Shown piece by piece: positions 33,009-41,689 of a DNA stretch of 42,196 nt; the stretch's first letter is position 1; each line of letters starts with the position of its first letter. The DNA is from SAR202 cluster bacterium. Lineage in GTDB: Bacteria > Chloroflexota > Dehalococcoidia > Lucifugimonadales > UBA1123. The position numbers and the translations under genes are program-made. The notes below the pieces were generated by a model, which saw nothing but the letters and a program-made list of their open reading frames with translations, was not told where the DNA came from and made no database searches. Location: contig JASMDM010000021.1 in the NCBI GenBank assembly GCA_030752795.1, positions 1 to 42,196 of the forward strand, given 5' to 3'.

Positions 33009-34214
33009 GTGCTAAACGTAAGCAGGCTTTTGTGCGGAACGACGGCCCCCGGAGACGGCATCCGGTACGGCGAAGCGCCAACCAGACCCGATTCGATCCC
33101 CCGCATGGGCTCCATTCACGGCAAACCCGTCGTCGTGTGGAACATAACCCGAACCTGCAACCTCCACTGCCTCCACTGTTACGCTGAGGCCAAGGAACAG
33201 CTTTTCCCAGGCGAACTCACTCACGAACAAGCCGAAGTCGTTGTCGACGACCTCGCGCAGTACCAGATTCCCGTCCTCCTCTTTTCCGGCGGCGAGCCCC
33301 TGATGCGATTCGACATCATGGACCTCATTACCCGCGCACGAGAGAGCGGACTGCGGCCCGGACTCTCGACCAATGGGACCGCCATCACTCCTCAGGTGGC
33401 CGCCGAGTTGAAGCGTGCAGGCCTTACATACGTCGGAATCAGCATCGACGGGCTCAAGGCCGTCAATGACAAGTTTCGAGGCAAGAAAGGCGCGTTCGAC
33501 GACGCCCTGGCCGGCATCCGAGCTTCTTTGGCCGAAGATTTTCGGCTGAGTCTGCGGTTCACGCTGACCCGACACAACCTCGCCGACCTCGACGCGATCT
33601 TCGATCTGGTCGAACAAGAAGGTATAACGCGGGTTTGCATCTACCACCTGGCCTACGCAGGGCGCGGGAACAAGCTGCTGCCCTTCGACCTGTCCCACGA
33701 GGAAACCCGAGATGCGATGGACCTGATATTCCGTCGTACGATCGACTTCCACGAGCGAGGCAAGGAACTCGAGATACTCACCGTCGACAACCATGCCGAC
33801 GCCGTATACCTGCATCATTGGGTCAAAGAGAACATGCCGGACCGCATGGAAGAGGTCACCCGCCTGCTTAGCCGCAACAAAGGCAACAGCTCGGGGCGCG
33901 GGATCTCCTGCATCGACAACGTCGGCGACGTTCATCCGGACCAGTTCTGGCGGACGGCAACCGTCGGCAACGTGCTCGAGCGCCCGTTCAGCGAGATCTG
34001 GCAGGACGACAGCGTCGAGCTTCTTCACCAGCTGCGCAACCGCAAAGAACTGCTCAAAGGCCGATGTGGCCAATGCAACTTCGTGGACCTCTGCAACGGC
34101 AACCTTCGCGTGAGGGCGGAGAGCGCCGCGGGCGACACGTGGGCCGAAGACCCGGCATGCTACTTGACCGAAGAAGAACTCGGTATCGCCGATCTCGCGA
34201 CGCAGACGGTTTAG
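33009..34214 (+). CDS. Radical-SAM protein, AhbC/NirJ-like
   Basis: 401-residue radical-SAM/SPASM enzyme starting at a GTG 6 bp after hemA. The SAM-cluster motif is C-x3-C-x2-C at Cys50, Cys54 and Cys57 (WNITRTCNLHCLHCYAEA), with GGEPL in the next strand. The C-terminal part has SGRGISCIDNVGDVHPDQFW and a CxxC-type auxiliary cluster region CGQCNFVDLCNGNLRVRAES that closes with DPACYL. This wording matches AhbC (12,18-didecarboxysiroheme deacetylase) and the related NirJ of heme d1 synthesis. Placement directly after hemA and before an AhbD-like gene favours AhbC. No nir genes are in the window. Role: removal of acetate side chains on the siroheme-to-heme route (inference from similarity and context). 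Confidence 0.85.
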   Translation: MLNVSRLLCGTTAPGDGIRYGEAPTRPDSIPRMGSIHGKPVVVWNITRTCNLHCLHCYAEAKEQLFPGELTHEQAEVVVDDLAQYQIPVLLFSGGEPLMRFDIMDLITRARESGLRPGLSTNGTAITPQVAAELKRAGLTYVGISIDGLKAVNDKFRGKKGAFDDALAGIRASLAEDFRLSLRFTLTRHNLADLDAIFDLVEQEGITRVCIYHLAYAGRGNKLLPFDLSHEETRDAMDLIFRRTIDFHERGKELEILTVDNHADAVYLHHWVKENMPDRMEEVTRLLSRNKGNSSGRGISCIDNVGDVHPDQFWRTATVGNVLERPFSEIWQDDSVELLHQLRNRKELLKGRCGQCNFVDLCNGNLRVRAESAAGDTWAEDPACYLTEEELGIADLATQTV

Positions 34215-34303
34215 CGTCGCGTCTTCCGGCCCGACAGCACGATAGATCTGAGGCCCCGCAGGGAGTCGCATTTCGCGCTGGACGGACCTGCAGGAGTCAC
34301 AGT

Positions 34304-35452
34304 TTGACGTCAACACACAGCAGAGGCCCCGGCCGTGGCGGTCCGCCGATGGTGGATATGGACCGCGATCCGGTCGTTGTTTTTTGGGAGGTCACGCAGG
34401 CCTGCGCTCTCGCGTGCGTCCATTGTCGAGCCGAAGCCCAGCCCAAGCGGCATCCGCTCGAACTCAGCGACGAAGAGTCGATGCAAGTTCTTGAAGACCT
34501 AACCGGCTTCGATCACTCCCCGATCGTCGTCCTCTCGGGCGGCGACCCGTTCATGCATCCGAACCTGTTCAACATGGTCGAGCGCGGCGTCGAGTTGGGA
34601 TTGACCATGTCCGTGGCGCCAGCCGCCACCGCGTTGCTGACCCGTCAGCGACTGCAGAAGCTCGTGGACCTGGGCGTGTCCCGGATTTCGTTGAGCTTGG
34701 ACGGCTCCACCGCCGAAGCCCACGACGCTTTCCGGCGAGTCGACGGCTCGTTCGATCGAACCATGCAGGGCATGGCGCTGGCCCGCGAGGTCGGACTCGA
34801 GTTTCAAATCAATACGACGGTGTCTCGCCAAACGGTCGACGATCTGCCCGCGATAGCCGAGTTGCTCGTCTCGTCAGGCACCGTTGTATGGGATGTCTTC
34901 ATGCTGGTGCCGACTGGCAGAGGCAAAACCGACGACGTAATATCGCCCGAAGAGCACGAGCGCGTCTTCGGTTGGCTGTACGACATGTCCGGCACGGTCC
35001 CGTACATGGTCAAGACTACATTGGGTCAGCACTATAGGCGCGTCCAGGTGCTGAAGCGCCTCGCCGCCGAAGGCAAAACCGACGTCGAGCTCACGCCCGA
35101 CTTCGTGAAGAGCATGTATCGGGGCATTCCGACAAACGACGGTCGTGGCATCCTGTTCATTTCGCATCTCGGCGAAGTCCATCCGAGCGGGTTCCTGCCG
35201 GTCACCGGCGGCGACGTTCGCAAGGATTCGATTGTCGACGTGTACCGAAACGCAGAGATTTTCCGTTCGCTCAGATCGCCGTCACAGCTCAAAGCCAAGT
35301 GCGGACGGTGCCCGTTCAACACGATTTGCGGTGGCTGCCGAGCCCGCGCTTACGGCACGACCGGCGACTACCTCGAGCACGAAACCTTCTGCGTCTTCCA
35401 GCCAGGTGAAGGGGCGCACGCCACTGGCGACGCGAAGGTCCTGCGAAGGTAA
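34304..35452 (+). CDS. Radical-SAM protein, AhbD (heme synthase)-like
   Basis: 382-residue radical-SAM/SPASM protein. It starts at a TTG 7 nt after GCAGGAG; an internal ATG at 34349 is an alternative, and the open frame further upstream overlaps the previous gene. SAM-cluster Cys34, Cys38 and Cys41 lie in FWEVTQACALACVHCRAEAQ. A second Fe-S region CGRCPFNTICGGCRARAYGT ends with ETFC. AhbD-type proteins have the same EVTxxCxLxCxHCRA start and GGCRARAY ending; they decarboxylate iron-coproporphyrin III to protoheme. The related TIGR04053 group of radical-SAM proteins is an alternative. It is the third gene after hemA on the same strand, supporting a tetrapyrrole role. Confidence 0.8.
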   Translation: MTSTHSRGPGRGGPPMVDMDRDPVVVFWEVTQACALACVHCRAEAQPKRHPLELSDEESMQVLEDLTGFDHSPIVVLSGGDPFMHPNLFNMVERGVELGLTMSVAPAATALLTRQRLQKLVDLGVSRISLSLDGSTAEAHDAFRRVDGSFDRTMQGMALAREVGLEFQINTTVSRQTVDDLPAIAELLVSSGTVVWDVFMLVPTGRGKTDDVISPEEHERVFGWLYDMSGTVPYMVKTTLGQHYRRVQVLKRLAAEGKTDVELTPDFVKSMYRGIPTNDGRGILFISHLGEVHPSGFLPVTGGDVRKDSIVDVYRNAEIFRSLRSPSQLKAKCGRCPFNTICGGCRARAYGTTGDYLEHETFCVFQPGEGAHATGDAKVLRR

Positions 35453-36102
35453 ATATTCGCGCTCCGTCAAATTCGAGGAGTCGACGCAAGGCATCACGAT
35501 GAGCCGCCGAACCGGCTAAGTAGACGATGAGTTGGGTCAGTCTCCGATCGCACCTGATGAGCCTGTTTCACAGGCCGTTGATTCTAGGCGCCGCGATCTT
35601 TCACGAGCGTCCTCGCCCTGATGGCGTACGTTACACAGGAAGCTGCGCGTTCGCTGGTACATCGCATCATGCAAGACTGACTCTCCGTCGCGTCCACCGT
35701 CGCCGGAAGCCTCGACGAAGTCATCCGTTTCTCATCAGGCGGCTCGTACAGTCACCAGACGCCGCCAGCCATAAAATCAGCCATGATCCACTCCGGATCC
35801 CGACGTTCGAATCGAACGCAGTCCCCCGCATCCATCGGCTCTGCCGCGTATTCGGTCCTTGGAAATACGACGATTGATGCGGCGTTTCGCATGTCGTGGA
35901 GTCGGGCATGGCGCCGGATTAAGCCTGGCTGGCTCCCGTCTGACAACGTCGACCTACTTCGGAGGGTCGTTGAAAGCGGCGAAAGGGGGGGCGCTAGGCG
36001 ATGCATATGAGCGGCGTACGGGGAAGTTTGCTAACCGGAGAGAGGCGACGCTCGCTGATCGGGGTCGCTGGTGTGAGCGAGTCACGTAACTGAGGACTGG
36101 CC
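35453..36102. other. Intergenic region, possible gene remnant on minus strand
   Basis: No confident gene. On the minus strand, 35752-35898 encodes a stretch reading HDMRNAASIVVFPRTEYAAE and then ERRDPEWIMADFMAGGVW before a stop, which looks like a protein C-terminus, but the upstream part of that frame does not look coding. It may be the tail of a decayed gene. No tRNA fits despite a GTTCGAATC near 35808. Confidence 0.3.
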
Positions 36103-36483
36103 TCAGCAGTCTCCGAGGACGGCGATTACTTCGCCAGTCTCTTCGTACATGCGCCACTTGCCACGCGTAACCGGGTCAGTGACGGTCCACTCTCGGTTGC
36201 CTCTCTCGTGGTGATCGTCGGTCCAGGTCACGCGCATCCAGGTCGCGTCGAACTTCGAAACATTCGGCAGATACTTATCCGCTGACTCGCAGTTCTCAAG
36301 TATGTCATCCGCGACCAAGGCGATCGCTTGTTGTCGATCGAATTTCGGAGTGCTGTCGAGCGCGACCGCCGTTCTCGTTTCCTCGGTGGTCGCCAATTTG
36401 CGCTCGGTGAACGGCATCTTGCCGACGGACGCGAACGCGACCAAGACGACCCCGATGGCGATGACAATGACCCAATTAAGCAA
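36103..36483 (-). CDS. Small membrane-anchored protein, uncharacterised
   Basis: 126 residues starting at a TTG behind GCAGGAG (7-nt spacing). One N-terminal membrane helix (NWVIVIAIGVVLVAFASVG) is followed by a polar extracytoplasmic domain with two Cys that could form a disulfide (ENCES and the C-terminal LGDC). The domain includes ATWMRVTWTDDHHERGNREW and WRMYEETGEVIAV. I do not recognise the family. It lies downstream of the ABC permease operon on the same strand, separated by 224 bp without a recognised feature. Confidence 0.6.
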   Translation of the reverse strand: MLNWVIVIAIGVVLVAFASVGKMPFTERKLATTEETRTAVALDSTPKFDRQQAIALVADDILENCESADKYLPNVSKFDATWMRVTWTDDHHERGNREWTVTDPVTRGKWRMYEETGEVIAVLGDC

Positions 36484-36707
36484 GGGGTCGCTCCTGCGGA
36501 TGTTGACCTGAAATCATGGCGAGCATAGGCATTTCAGAGTATAACAAATCCTGAATCGGCTTTCATATTCCACGCGGCCAGAAGCGAACGGAGAAACGAA
36601 CGGTGAAAACGGTGAACGCGGCCTCGAGTTTGATGGACACGACGCCACGCATTGCGGAAGGCGTCGTTCGACGAGCATCCGGCAACGTTGACGCCGAGCC
36701 CTGTCGT

Positions 36708-37688
36708 CTAGATCTGGCGCAACCGTGGATCCCACCGGTCCCGGAGCCAGTCGCCAATGAAGTTGAACGACAGCACGGTGAGGAAGATGGCCATGCCGGG
36801 AAAGAACGCGACCCACCAAGCGGAGCCGAGGTACTCTCTACCGTTCGAGATGTCGGCGCCCCATGAAGGCGTAGGAGGCGGCACACCAGCCCCCAGGAAT
36901 GACAGGATGCTCTCCGACAAGATCGTATTTCCAACCTGAAGCGTGGTCGCAACGACGACTGTGTTCGAGACAGCCGGCAAAAGGTGCTTGAACATGATTC
37001 GAGGCGTTGACGCCCCGGCGACGGTGGCGAGCGCAATATAATCGAAGTTCCGGACTTGAAGCGTTTGACCTCGCACCAATCGCGCTATTCCCGCCCAGGC
37101 TCCGAGTGCGAGTACGAACGCGACAACGGCGAAACTCTGGCCCATTACGAACACAAGCGCAATTGCAAGCAATAGGTACGGAATTGCATTGAACACGTCG
37201 ACGACACGCATTATCAATTCGTCGACCATGCCTCCGAAGTAACCAGCCGTCAGCCCCACGCTGGTTCCGAACACGGTCCCAACGACGATCGCGACTGCGG
37301 CCAAACTAAGCGACAGGCGTGCTCCGTAAACAATTCTGCTCAACAGATCGCGCCCGAGTTGATCGGCGCCCAACACGAATGTATACACCTCGGCTTTTGG
37401 TCCGAGCGGAATGCCGTTGGTGTTGCAGGACTCGAACTTGTTCGAGAGCTGACCTTCTTCGCACGCCGCACGCCAGGGGGGCGCCCCGAGCACGGCCCGC
37501 AACTGGTCTTTTTCAGGATCGTACGGCGCCACCCAGGGAGCGAAGATAGCACACGTTATCAGCGTGCCAAGAATCAACATTGGGATGATGGGCCATCGTC
37601 GCAACACATAAAACGTTTGCTGTAGGGTCGATACCTTCCCCAGTTCCGAGATGTCGGACGACGATAGTTGGCGGGCGGGAGTGGTCAA
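36708..37688 (-). CDS. Peptide-type ABC transporter permease (OppC/DppC-like)
   Basis: 326-residue inner-membrane permease of an oligopeptide/nickel-type importer. An OppC N-terminal segment (RRWPIIPMLILGTLITCAIF, then APWVAPYDPEKDQ) precedes the BPD_transp domain with LGADQLGRDLLSRIVYGARL, about five helices and the EAA-type loop (LVRGQTLQVRNFDYIALATV, then AGASTPRIMFKHLLP). An unusual insert of about 35 residues (LGAPPWRAACEEGQLSNKFE and on) lies between the first helix and the LGAD motif. It starts at TTG 6 nt after AAGGA. It follows the OppB-like gene by 9 bp. The ATPase genes OppD/OppF are not in the window. Confidence 0.93.
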   Translation of the reverse strand: MTTPARQLSSSDISELGKVSTLQQTFYVLRRWPIIPMLILGTLITCAIFAPWVAPYDPEKDQLRAVLGAPPWRAACEEGQLSNKFESCNTNGIPLGPKAEVYTFVLGADQLGRDLLSRIVYGARLSLSLAAVAIVVGTVFGTSVGLTAGYFGGMVDELIMRVVDVFNAIPYLLLAIALVFVMGQSFAVVAFVLALGAWAGIARLVRGQTLQVRNFDYIALATVAGASTPRIMFKHLLPAVSNTVVVATTLQVGNTILSESILSFLGAGVPPPTPSWGADISNGREYLGSAWWVAFFPGMAIFLTVLSFNFIGDWLRDRWDPRLRQI

Positions 37689-37697
37689 ATGAAGTCC

Positions 37698-38645
37698 TTA
37701 GGAGTATCGAATCCGAGGATCGATGAATGCGTACAGGATATCAATAATGAAGATCGCGAACACGTAGACAAGGGTGAACACGAGAACGGCCCCGGTCATC
37801 AACGGGAAGTCGTTGTTGATAATCGAGGTGTAGGTCATCTGTCCCAGACCCGGCCATGCGAACACGGTCTCCGTGACGACGGTCCCGCCGATGAAGCCAA
37901 CCAAAATCAGCGCTGAGAATGTCAGCGGCGGGATCAACGAGTTCTTGAAAGCGTGTTTCCAGATCACCGCGTTTGCGCCGACGCCTTTTGATCGAGCTAA
38001 TTTAATGTATTCGGAGTCCAGCACTTCCAGCATCGAAGATCGTACGAGGCGCATAAGTCCCGCGGATGCCAGCCAGCCGAGTGTTACCGCGGGCATGATG
38101 AAATACTGAATGCGGCCGTACCAACTTGTTGCATCGTGGCCGCGCGTGCCTGACGGAAGCCAGTCCAAATTCACAGCAAATATCAAGATCAACATTATGC
38201 CGAGCCAGAACGGTGGCAAGGCTTGCCCAAAGACGGCGAACGTTCTACCGATGACGTCCCAGATTGTTCCGCGCTTGACTGCGGACAACACGCCGAGCGG
38301 TATGCCCGTTATCAGAACAAATAGCGTCGCGGACAGCCCGAGTTGTAGGCTGGCCGGCGCAAAGTCGAGCACCATTTCCAGCACAGGTTTACTGGTCTTG
38401 AGAGAAGTGCCAAAGTCGCCCTGGAAGACGCCTTTGCCTATCCAAATCAAATATTGAACGATTACCGGTTTGTCCAGGTGGAATGCGTCTCCCCACGCCT
38501 CCCATTGCTCGGGCGAGACGTACCCTACATTCAACATCACATTGCGAGGATCACCTTGGAATCGTGACAGCGAGAACACAATCAAAGTCGCCGCAAGAAC
38601 GGAGACGATCAGGAAGATGAATCGCCTGATGATGAACTTTTTCAT
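37698..38645 (-). CDS. Peptide-type ABC transporter permease (OppB/DppB-like)
   Basis: 315-residue permease with six predicted helices. The N-terminus (IIRRFIFLIVSVLAATLIVF) is the usual first helix of the OppB group; the DPRN, conserved GIPLGVLSAVKRGTIWDVIG and EAA loop (EYIKLARSKGVGANAVIWKH, AFKNSLIPPLT) follow, then ETVFAWPGLGQMTYTSIINN near the C-terminus. A GGAG lies 9 nt before the ATG. It pairs with the OppC-like gene 9 bp downstream to form the membrane channel for the binding protein encoded upstream. Confidence 0.94.
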   Translation of the reverse strand: MKKFIIRRFIFLIVSVLAATLIVFSLSRFQGDPRNVMLNVGYVSPEQWEAWGDAFHLDKPVIVQYLIWIGKGVFQGDFGTSLKTSKPVLEMVLDFAPASLQLGLSATLFVLITGIPLGVLSAVKRGTIWDVIGRTFAVFGQALPPFWLGIMLILIFAVNLDWLPSGTRGHDATSWYGRIQYFIMPAVTLGWLASAGLMRLVRSSMLEVLDSEYIKLARSKGVGANAVIWKHAFKNSLIPPLTFSALILVGFIGGTVVTETVFAWPGLGQMTYTSIINNDFPLMTGAVLVFTLVYVFAIFIIDILYAFIDPRIRYS

Positions 38646-38690
38646 GGAGATCGACTCCAGCAGCGCCTAGTCGCTACTAATGAGCGTACT

Positions 38691-38727
38691 ACCGGCGCCC
38701 CGTTTCATCAGAAGTTGGGGCGCCGGT
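38691..38727 (-). terminator. Strong hairpin between binding protein and permease genes
   Basis: Perfect 11-bp stem ACCGGCGCCCC (38691-38701) with GGGGCGCCGGT (38717-38727) and a 15-base loop. It stands about 36 bp past the binding-protein stop and 46 bp before the permease start, without a T run. This position is typical for a stem that stabilises the binding-protein mRNA and lowers transcription of the permeases (inference). Confidence 0.7.
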
Positions 38728-38762
38728 TACTTCAGTCGTTCAGCCTGTAAAAGGCCGTTTTG

Positions 38763-41033
38763 CTACCTCTTCGCGGGAATGATCGTCTCGAATGAGTTTG
38801 GCAGTTCCCACGGAGCGAGGTTCCAGCTCTCGATGGTGTCGGGGTTAAATCCGATCAACGCGGGCACTTCGACGACACCGCCGGTCAGGACCATGTCGTA
38901 TGCCCAGTCTCTGATGCGGTGGCGGGAATCGATGTTCTCGGGCGAGCCTTTCGCCTGAATGCGCGTCTCTTCCCGGTTGTCCCAGTGCAAGTTGTCCTCG
39001 ATGCTGGGATTCCATCCGCCAGCCGGGAGCGGCCACAGGCCGCCACCGGGGAGCGTGCCGCCTACGTCGCTGACGCGGCCGTCTTTGCTGGTCGGGCCCC
39101 ATCGGGTCATCCATGGCACGTGAAGCGTACGGTTCAGCATTGTCGGTCGACGCGAGGAGTACTGCGTGCTGTCGATGAACGGATCGAGATCAAGGTTCTC
39201 TTTCCATTGTCCGACCATGGCTTCGCAAACCTCGAGTGAGGTTCCATTGCCCTGCGAGCAGAAGAACTCGAACCGGAAACCAGGCTGGACGCCGGATTCC
39301 GCCAACAGCGCCTTGGCCTTGTCCGGGTCAAACGCATAGGACCAGGCCGCGTCATACTCGGGATGCAGTTGATGGAGTCCGAGTCCGGGGTACGAACCTC
39401 CGTAAACGGCTCCTCCATAACCACCGGTGACCGAGCTGGCGATGAGCTCGCGGTCGATCGAATACACCAAAGCTTGACGGAAGGCCTTGGCCTTCAGCAT
39501 GGACGGGGTCGTGTAGGAGAACTTGTCCGTGTCCTTGTTGTCGAAGCCGACGGAGTCCGGTGTGAACTCAACGGTGTCGCCGTCAAACGTAAACGAGAAG
39601 TTTGTCATCTGGCAGCCGGCGCCAGGGGTGTCTTGGATCGCGGGGTCGGACCTGTCGATGCCAATGCACTCAATCCTGGGGTCGCCGATCCACGGATAGC
39701 TGTCAGTAGGGAGAAAACCCCCTCGAATCATCGGTTGGCCGGACAGGTCGTCGTCCCCGAGGGTAGATCCCGGCGGGTACGCGAACGACCAGTTGTTGCC
39801 GGCGAAGTAGAAGAAGTTGCCGTTGATGGCGTCGAGTCCCTCGTGGAACACGAATCCGTCCTTCTCCAACCGACCTACGTCTTGAATCGAAGCCTGCGCG
39901 ATGTCGGCTGCTCCGGTTTGGAGCATCGCTGAGCGCTGTTGTGCTTCGTTGGCCTGGATGAACACGATTCTGTCGAACAGAGCGTTCTGGCGCCAGTGGT
40001 CAACCCTTGCCTCGGCTTCGATGCGCTCGGCGGGCAGCCACTCGTGCACGACGAAGGTGCCGGTTCCGTGGGCTATGCCGAACGTGGAACCGAGCTCGTC
40101 ATAAAGGGTCTTGGACTGCATCCAGATGGCGTCCTGGCACATCGACGAGGCGTCCTGGAGGCCGTCAGACCTGAATGCTCGCGCAGGGGCCTCGACCGTA
40201 TACGTGTCGATGGCGCTCCAGGGCATGTAGTACTCGTACGCCTGGGACGAGTTCGAGTTGGTCGAACTGATATTCTCCGCGCCGGCGTCGTTCATCGACC
40301 ATGCGATGTCTTCGGCGGTCATGTTGCCGATGTTGACCAACTCGCCATCGATGGACCGATAGAAGTCAACGTCGTCTCGCAGGTGAACAATCATCCTCCC
40401 CTGATTGGCGGGGTCGGACAGGTCGGCTTCGTCGAAGAGCTCAAGCTTCTTGCCGTCCATCGTGACGGTCCCGCCGCCCTTCTTCGGGAGTTCCCATTCC
40501 CAGCCGGTGGCTAGATAAGGAGCGTGGCACGCGGTGCCAACGGACCGGATTGGGAATCCTTGAGCGTCGTAGGTTGGCTCCCAGCCCAGTAGGGGCTCCA
40601 TGAAGCCATAGAAGCCGTGGAACAGAATGTCTGGCCACGTGCCTTTGCCCATCTCAAACAGCGGCGTGCCGACGTTGTCGAACACGACCGTGATGGTCTG
40701 GCTCACTCGAGCGGTCTGCACCGCTGGCGCCTGAGCCGCCGGTGCTGCCGGTAGCGGCACTGGCGTCGCTATGGCTCCAGCCTGTACCGGGGACCCGGGC
40801 GCTGCCGGCGCTGCTGGCGCCGCTGGCGCTGGCGCTGCCGGAGCCTGTGGCGAACCGGGCGCGGCTGACGGTGCTGGCGCTGACGGTGCTGGCGCTGACG
40901 GCGCAGGCGCTGACGGCGCGGGCGACGCAGCATCGTCGCTGTCATCGCTGGCGCATGCGATCGCGAATAATGCGACTAGGCTCGCGATCAACACAAGCCA
41001 CAGCTTCGCACTCTTAAATCCCAACGAGATCAT
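38763..41033 (-). CDS. ABC transporter substrate-binding lipoprotein, family 5
   Basis: 756-residue extracellular solute-binding protein for peptide-like or similar solutes. The leader KLWLVLIASLVALFAIACAS has a lipobox at Cys27. Residues about 30-110 are a Pro/Ala/Ser linker including four exact-length 5-residue repeats. The binding domain shows GTGTFVVHEWLPAERIEAEA, the AFRQALVYSIDRELIASSV segment and PDKAKALLAESGVQPGFRFE, all family-5 landmarks. AAGGAGA lies 8 nt before the ATG. The protein is long for the family because of the linker and insertions. It is the first gene of the importer operon. The ligand cannot be predicted. Confidence 0.93.
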   Translation of the reverse strand: MISLGFKSAKLWLVLIASLVALFAIACASDDSDDAASPAPSAPAPSAPAPSAPAPSAAPGSPQAPAAPAPAAPAAPAAPGSPVQAGAIATPVPLPAAPAAQAPAVQTARVSQTITVVFDNVGTPLFEMGKGTWPDILFHGFYGFMEPLLGWEPTYDAQGFPIRSVGTACHAPYLATGWEWELPKKGGGTVTMDGKKLELFDEADLSDPANQGRMIVHLRDDVDFYRSIDGELVNIGNMTAEDIAWSMNDAGAENISSTNSNSSQAYEYYMPWSAIDTYTVEAPARAFRSDGLQDASSMCQDAIWMQSKTLYDELGSTFGIAHGTGTFVVHEWLPAERIEAEARVDHWRQNALFDRIVFIQANEAQQRSAMLQTGAADIAQASIQDVGRLEKDGFVFHEGLDAINGNFFYFAGNNWSFAYPPGSTLGDDDLSGQPMIRGGFLPTDSYPWIGDPRIECIGIDRSDPAIQDTPGAGCQMTNFSFTFDGDTVEFTPDSVGFDNKDTDKFSYTTPSMLKAKAFRQALVYSIDRELIASSVTGGYGGAVYGGSYPGLGLHQLHPEYDAAWSYAFDPDKAKALLAESGVQPGFRFEFFCSQGNGTSLEVCEAMVGQWKENLDLDPFIDSTQYSSRRPTMLNRTLHVPWMTRWGPTSKDGRVSDVGGTLPGGGLWPLPAGGWNPSIEDNLHWDNREETRIQAKGSPENIDSRHRIRDWAYDMVLTGGVVEVPALIGFNPDTIESWNLAPWELPNSFETIIPAKR
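40864..40923 (-). repeat. 15-bp tandem repeat encoding the Pro/Ala/Ser linker
   Basis: Four head-to-tail copies of a 15-bp unit (plus-strand form GCTGACGGTGCTGGC with small changes in the last two), encoding repeated Ala-Pro-Ala-Pro-Ser-type pentapeptides. Such repeats change copy number easily and set the distance of the binding domain from the membrane. Confidence 0.8.
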
Positions 41034-41689
41034 CGCTAAACTCTCCTTCGCTTTTTACAATTCATTTGTCGAGTTACCACCGTATTCCAATTTGCCGTAT
41101 GCCGTTCGATGTGCTCCGGGTTCTTATCCGAGCCTACCCGAAGTGCGACGATAACCGCACTTCGGCACAAGCGTCATGTTTACATCACTGCCCCAAATTT
41201 GTCAAATCCCGCTTCACTAATGCATGGGCTCCCCGAACTCGAAAAACCCAATATCCGTGCCTGACGGAGTGCACATATTGGCAATTTAACGTCCCGAAGG
41301 GAGACATGCTGCCAAAGCAATCATGCGGTCGAGGAGCCAGCGAAACGCAGCTCGTTTCACGCCCCGAAACGAGCCTAGTACGAGTTAGTGCACATGACAG
41401 CAATTAGCAACACATATGGCCGCGGCTTGTTCCTAGGCTCGACGCGAACCCACCGCGATTGATGAATACCGAATCATGCCTGACGGGGAGATTCGTTGAT
41501 CTCGATGGATCGTTGCTCGCACCCGCTATCACGGCATCCGTGACCTCGTCCTGAGGTGGACGTGTGTTTCGAGGCCGACCGTCTCGCCGAGGCGACCCTC
41601 GTCGATCTGACGCGTGGTATACTCCGGCACACCCGCGACCCAATCAGAAGGTTTCCGAGCATACTCGCATTTCCGAAGAGACACTCAAA
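41034..41689. other. Divergent intergenic region with two hairpins
   Basis: 656 bp without a supported gene. It holds two perfect stems: 41138-41147 with 41156-41165 (10 bp, CCGAAGTGCG, loop of 8), about 105 bp upstream of the binding-protein start; and 41350-41358 with 41366-41374 (9 bp, GCTCGTTTC, loop of 7). Both may lie in the 5' leader of the binding-protein transcript or be bound by regulators. No known riboswitch core was recognised. Confidence 0.5.
41615..41623 (+). promoter_or_regulatory. Candidate extended -10 promoter for the GrdE-like gene
   Basis: TGGTATACT: an extended -10 (TG, one base, TATACT) 67 bp upstream of the ATG at 41690. No clear -35 is seen, which is common for extended -10 promoters. 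Confidence 0.4.

Noticed and set aside
35800..35830. GTTCGAATC as the T-loop of a tRNA
   Set aside because: The flanking bases cannot form the 5-bp T stem and no acceptor or anticodon arms fit.
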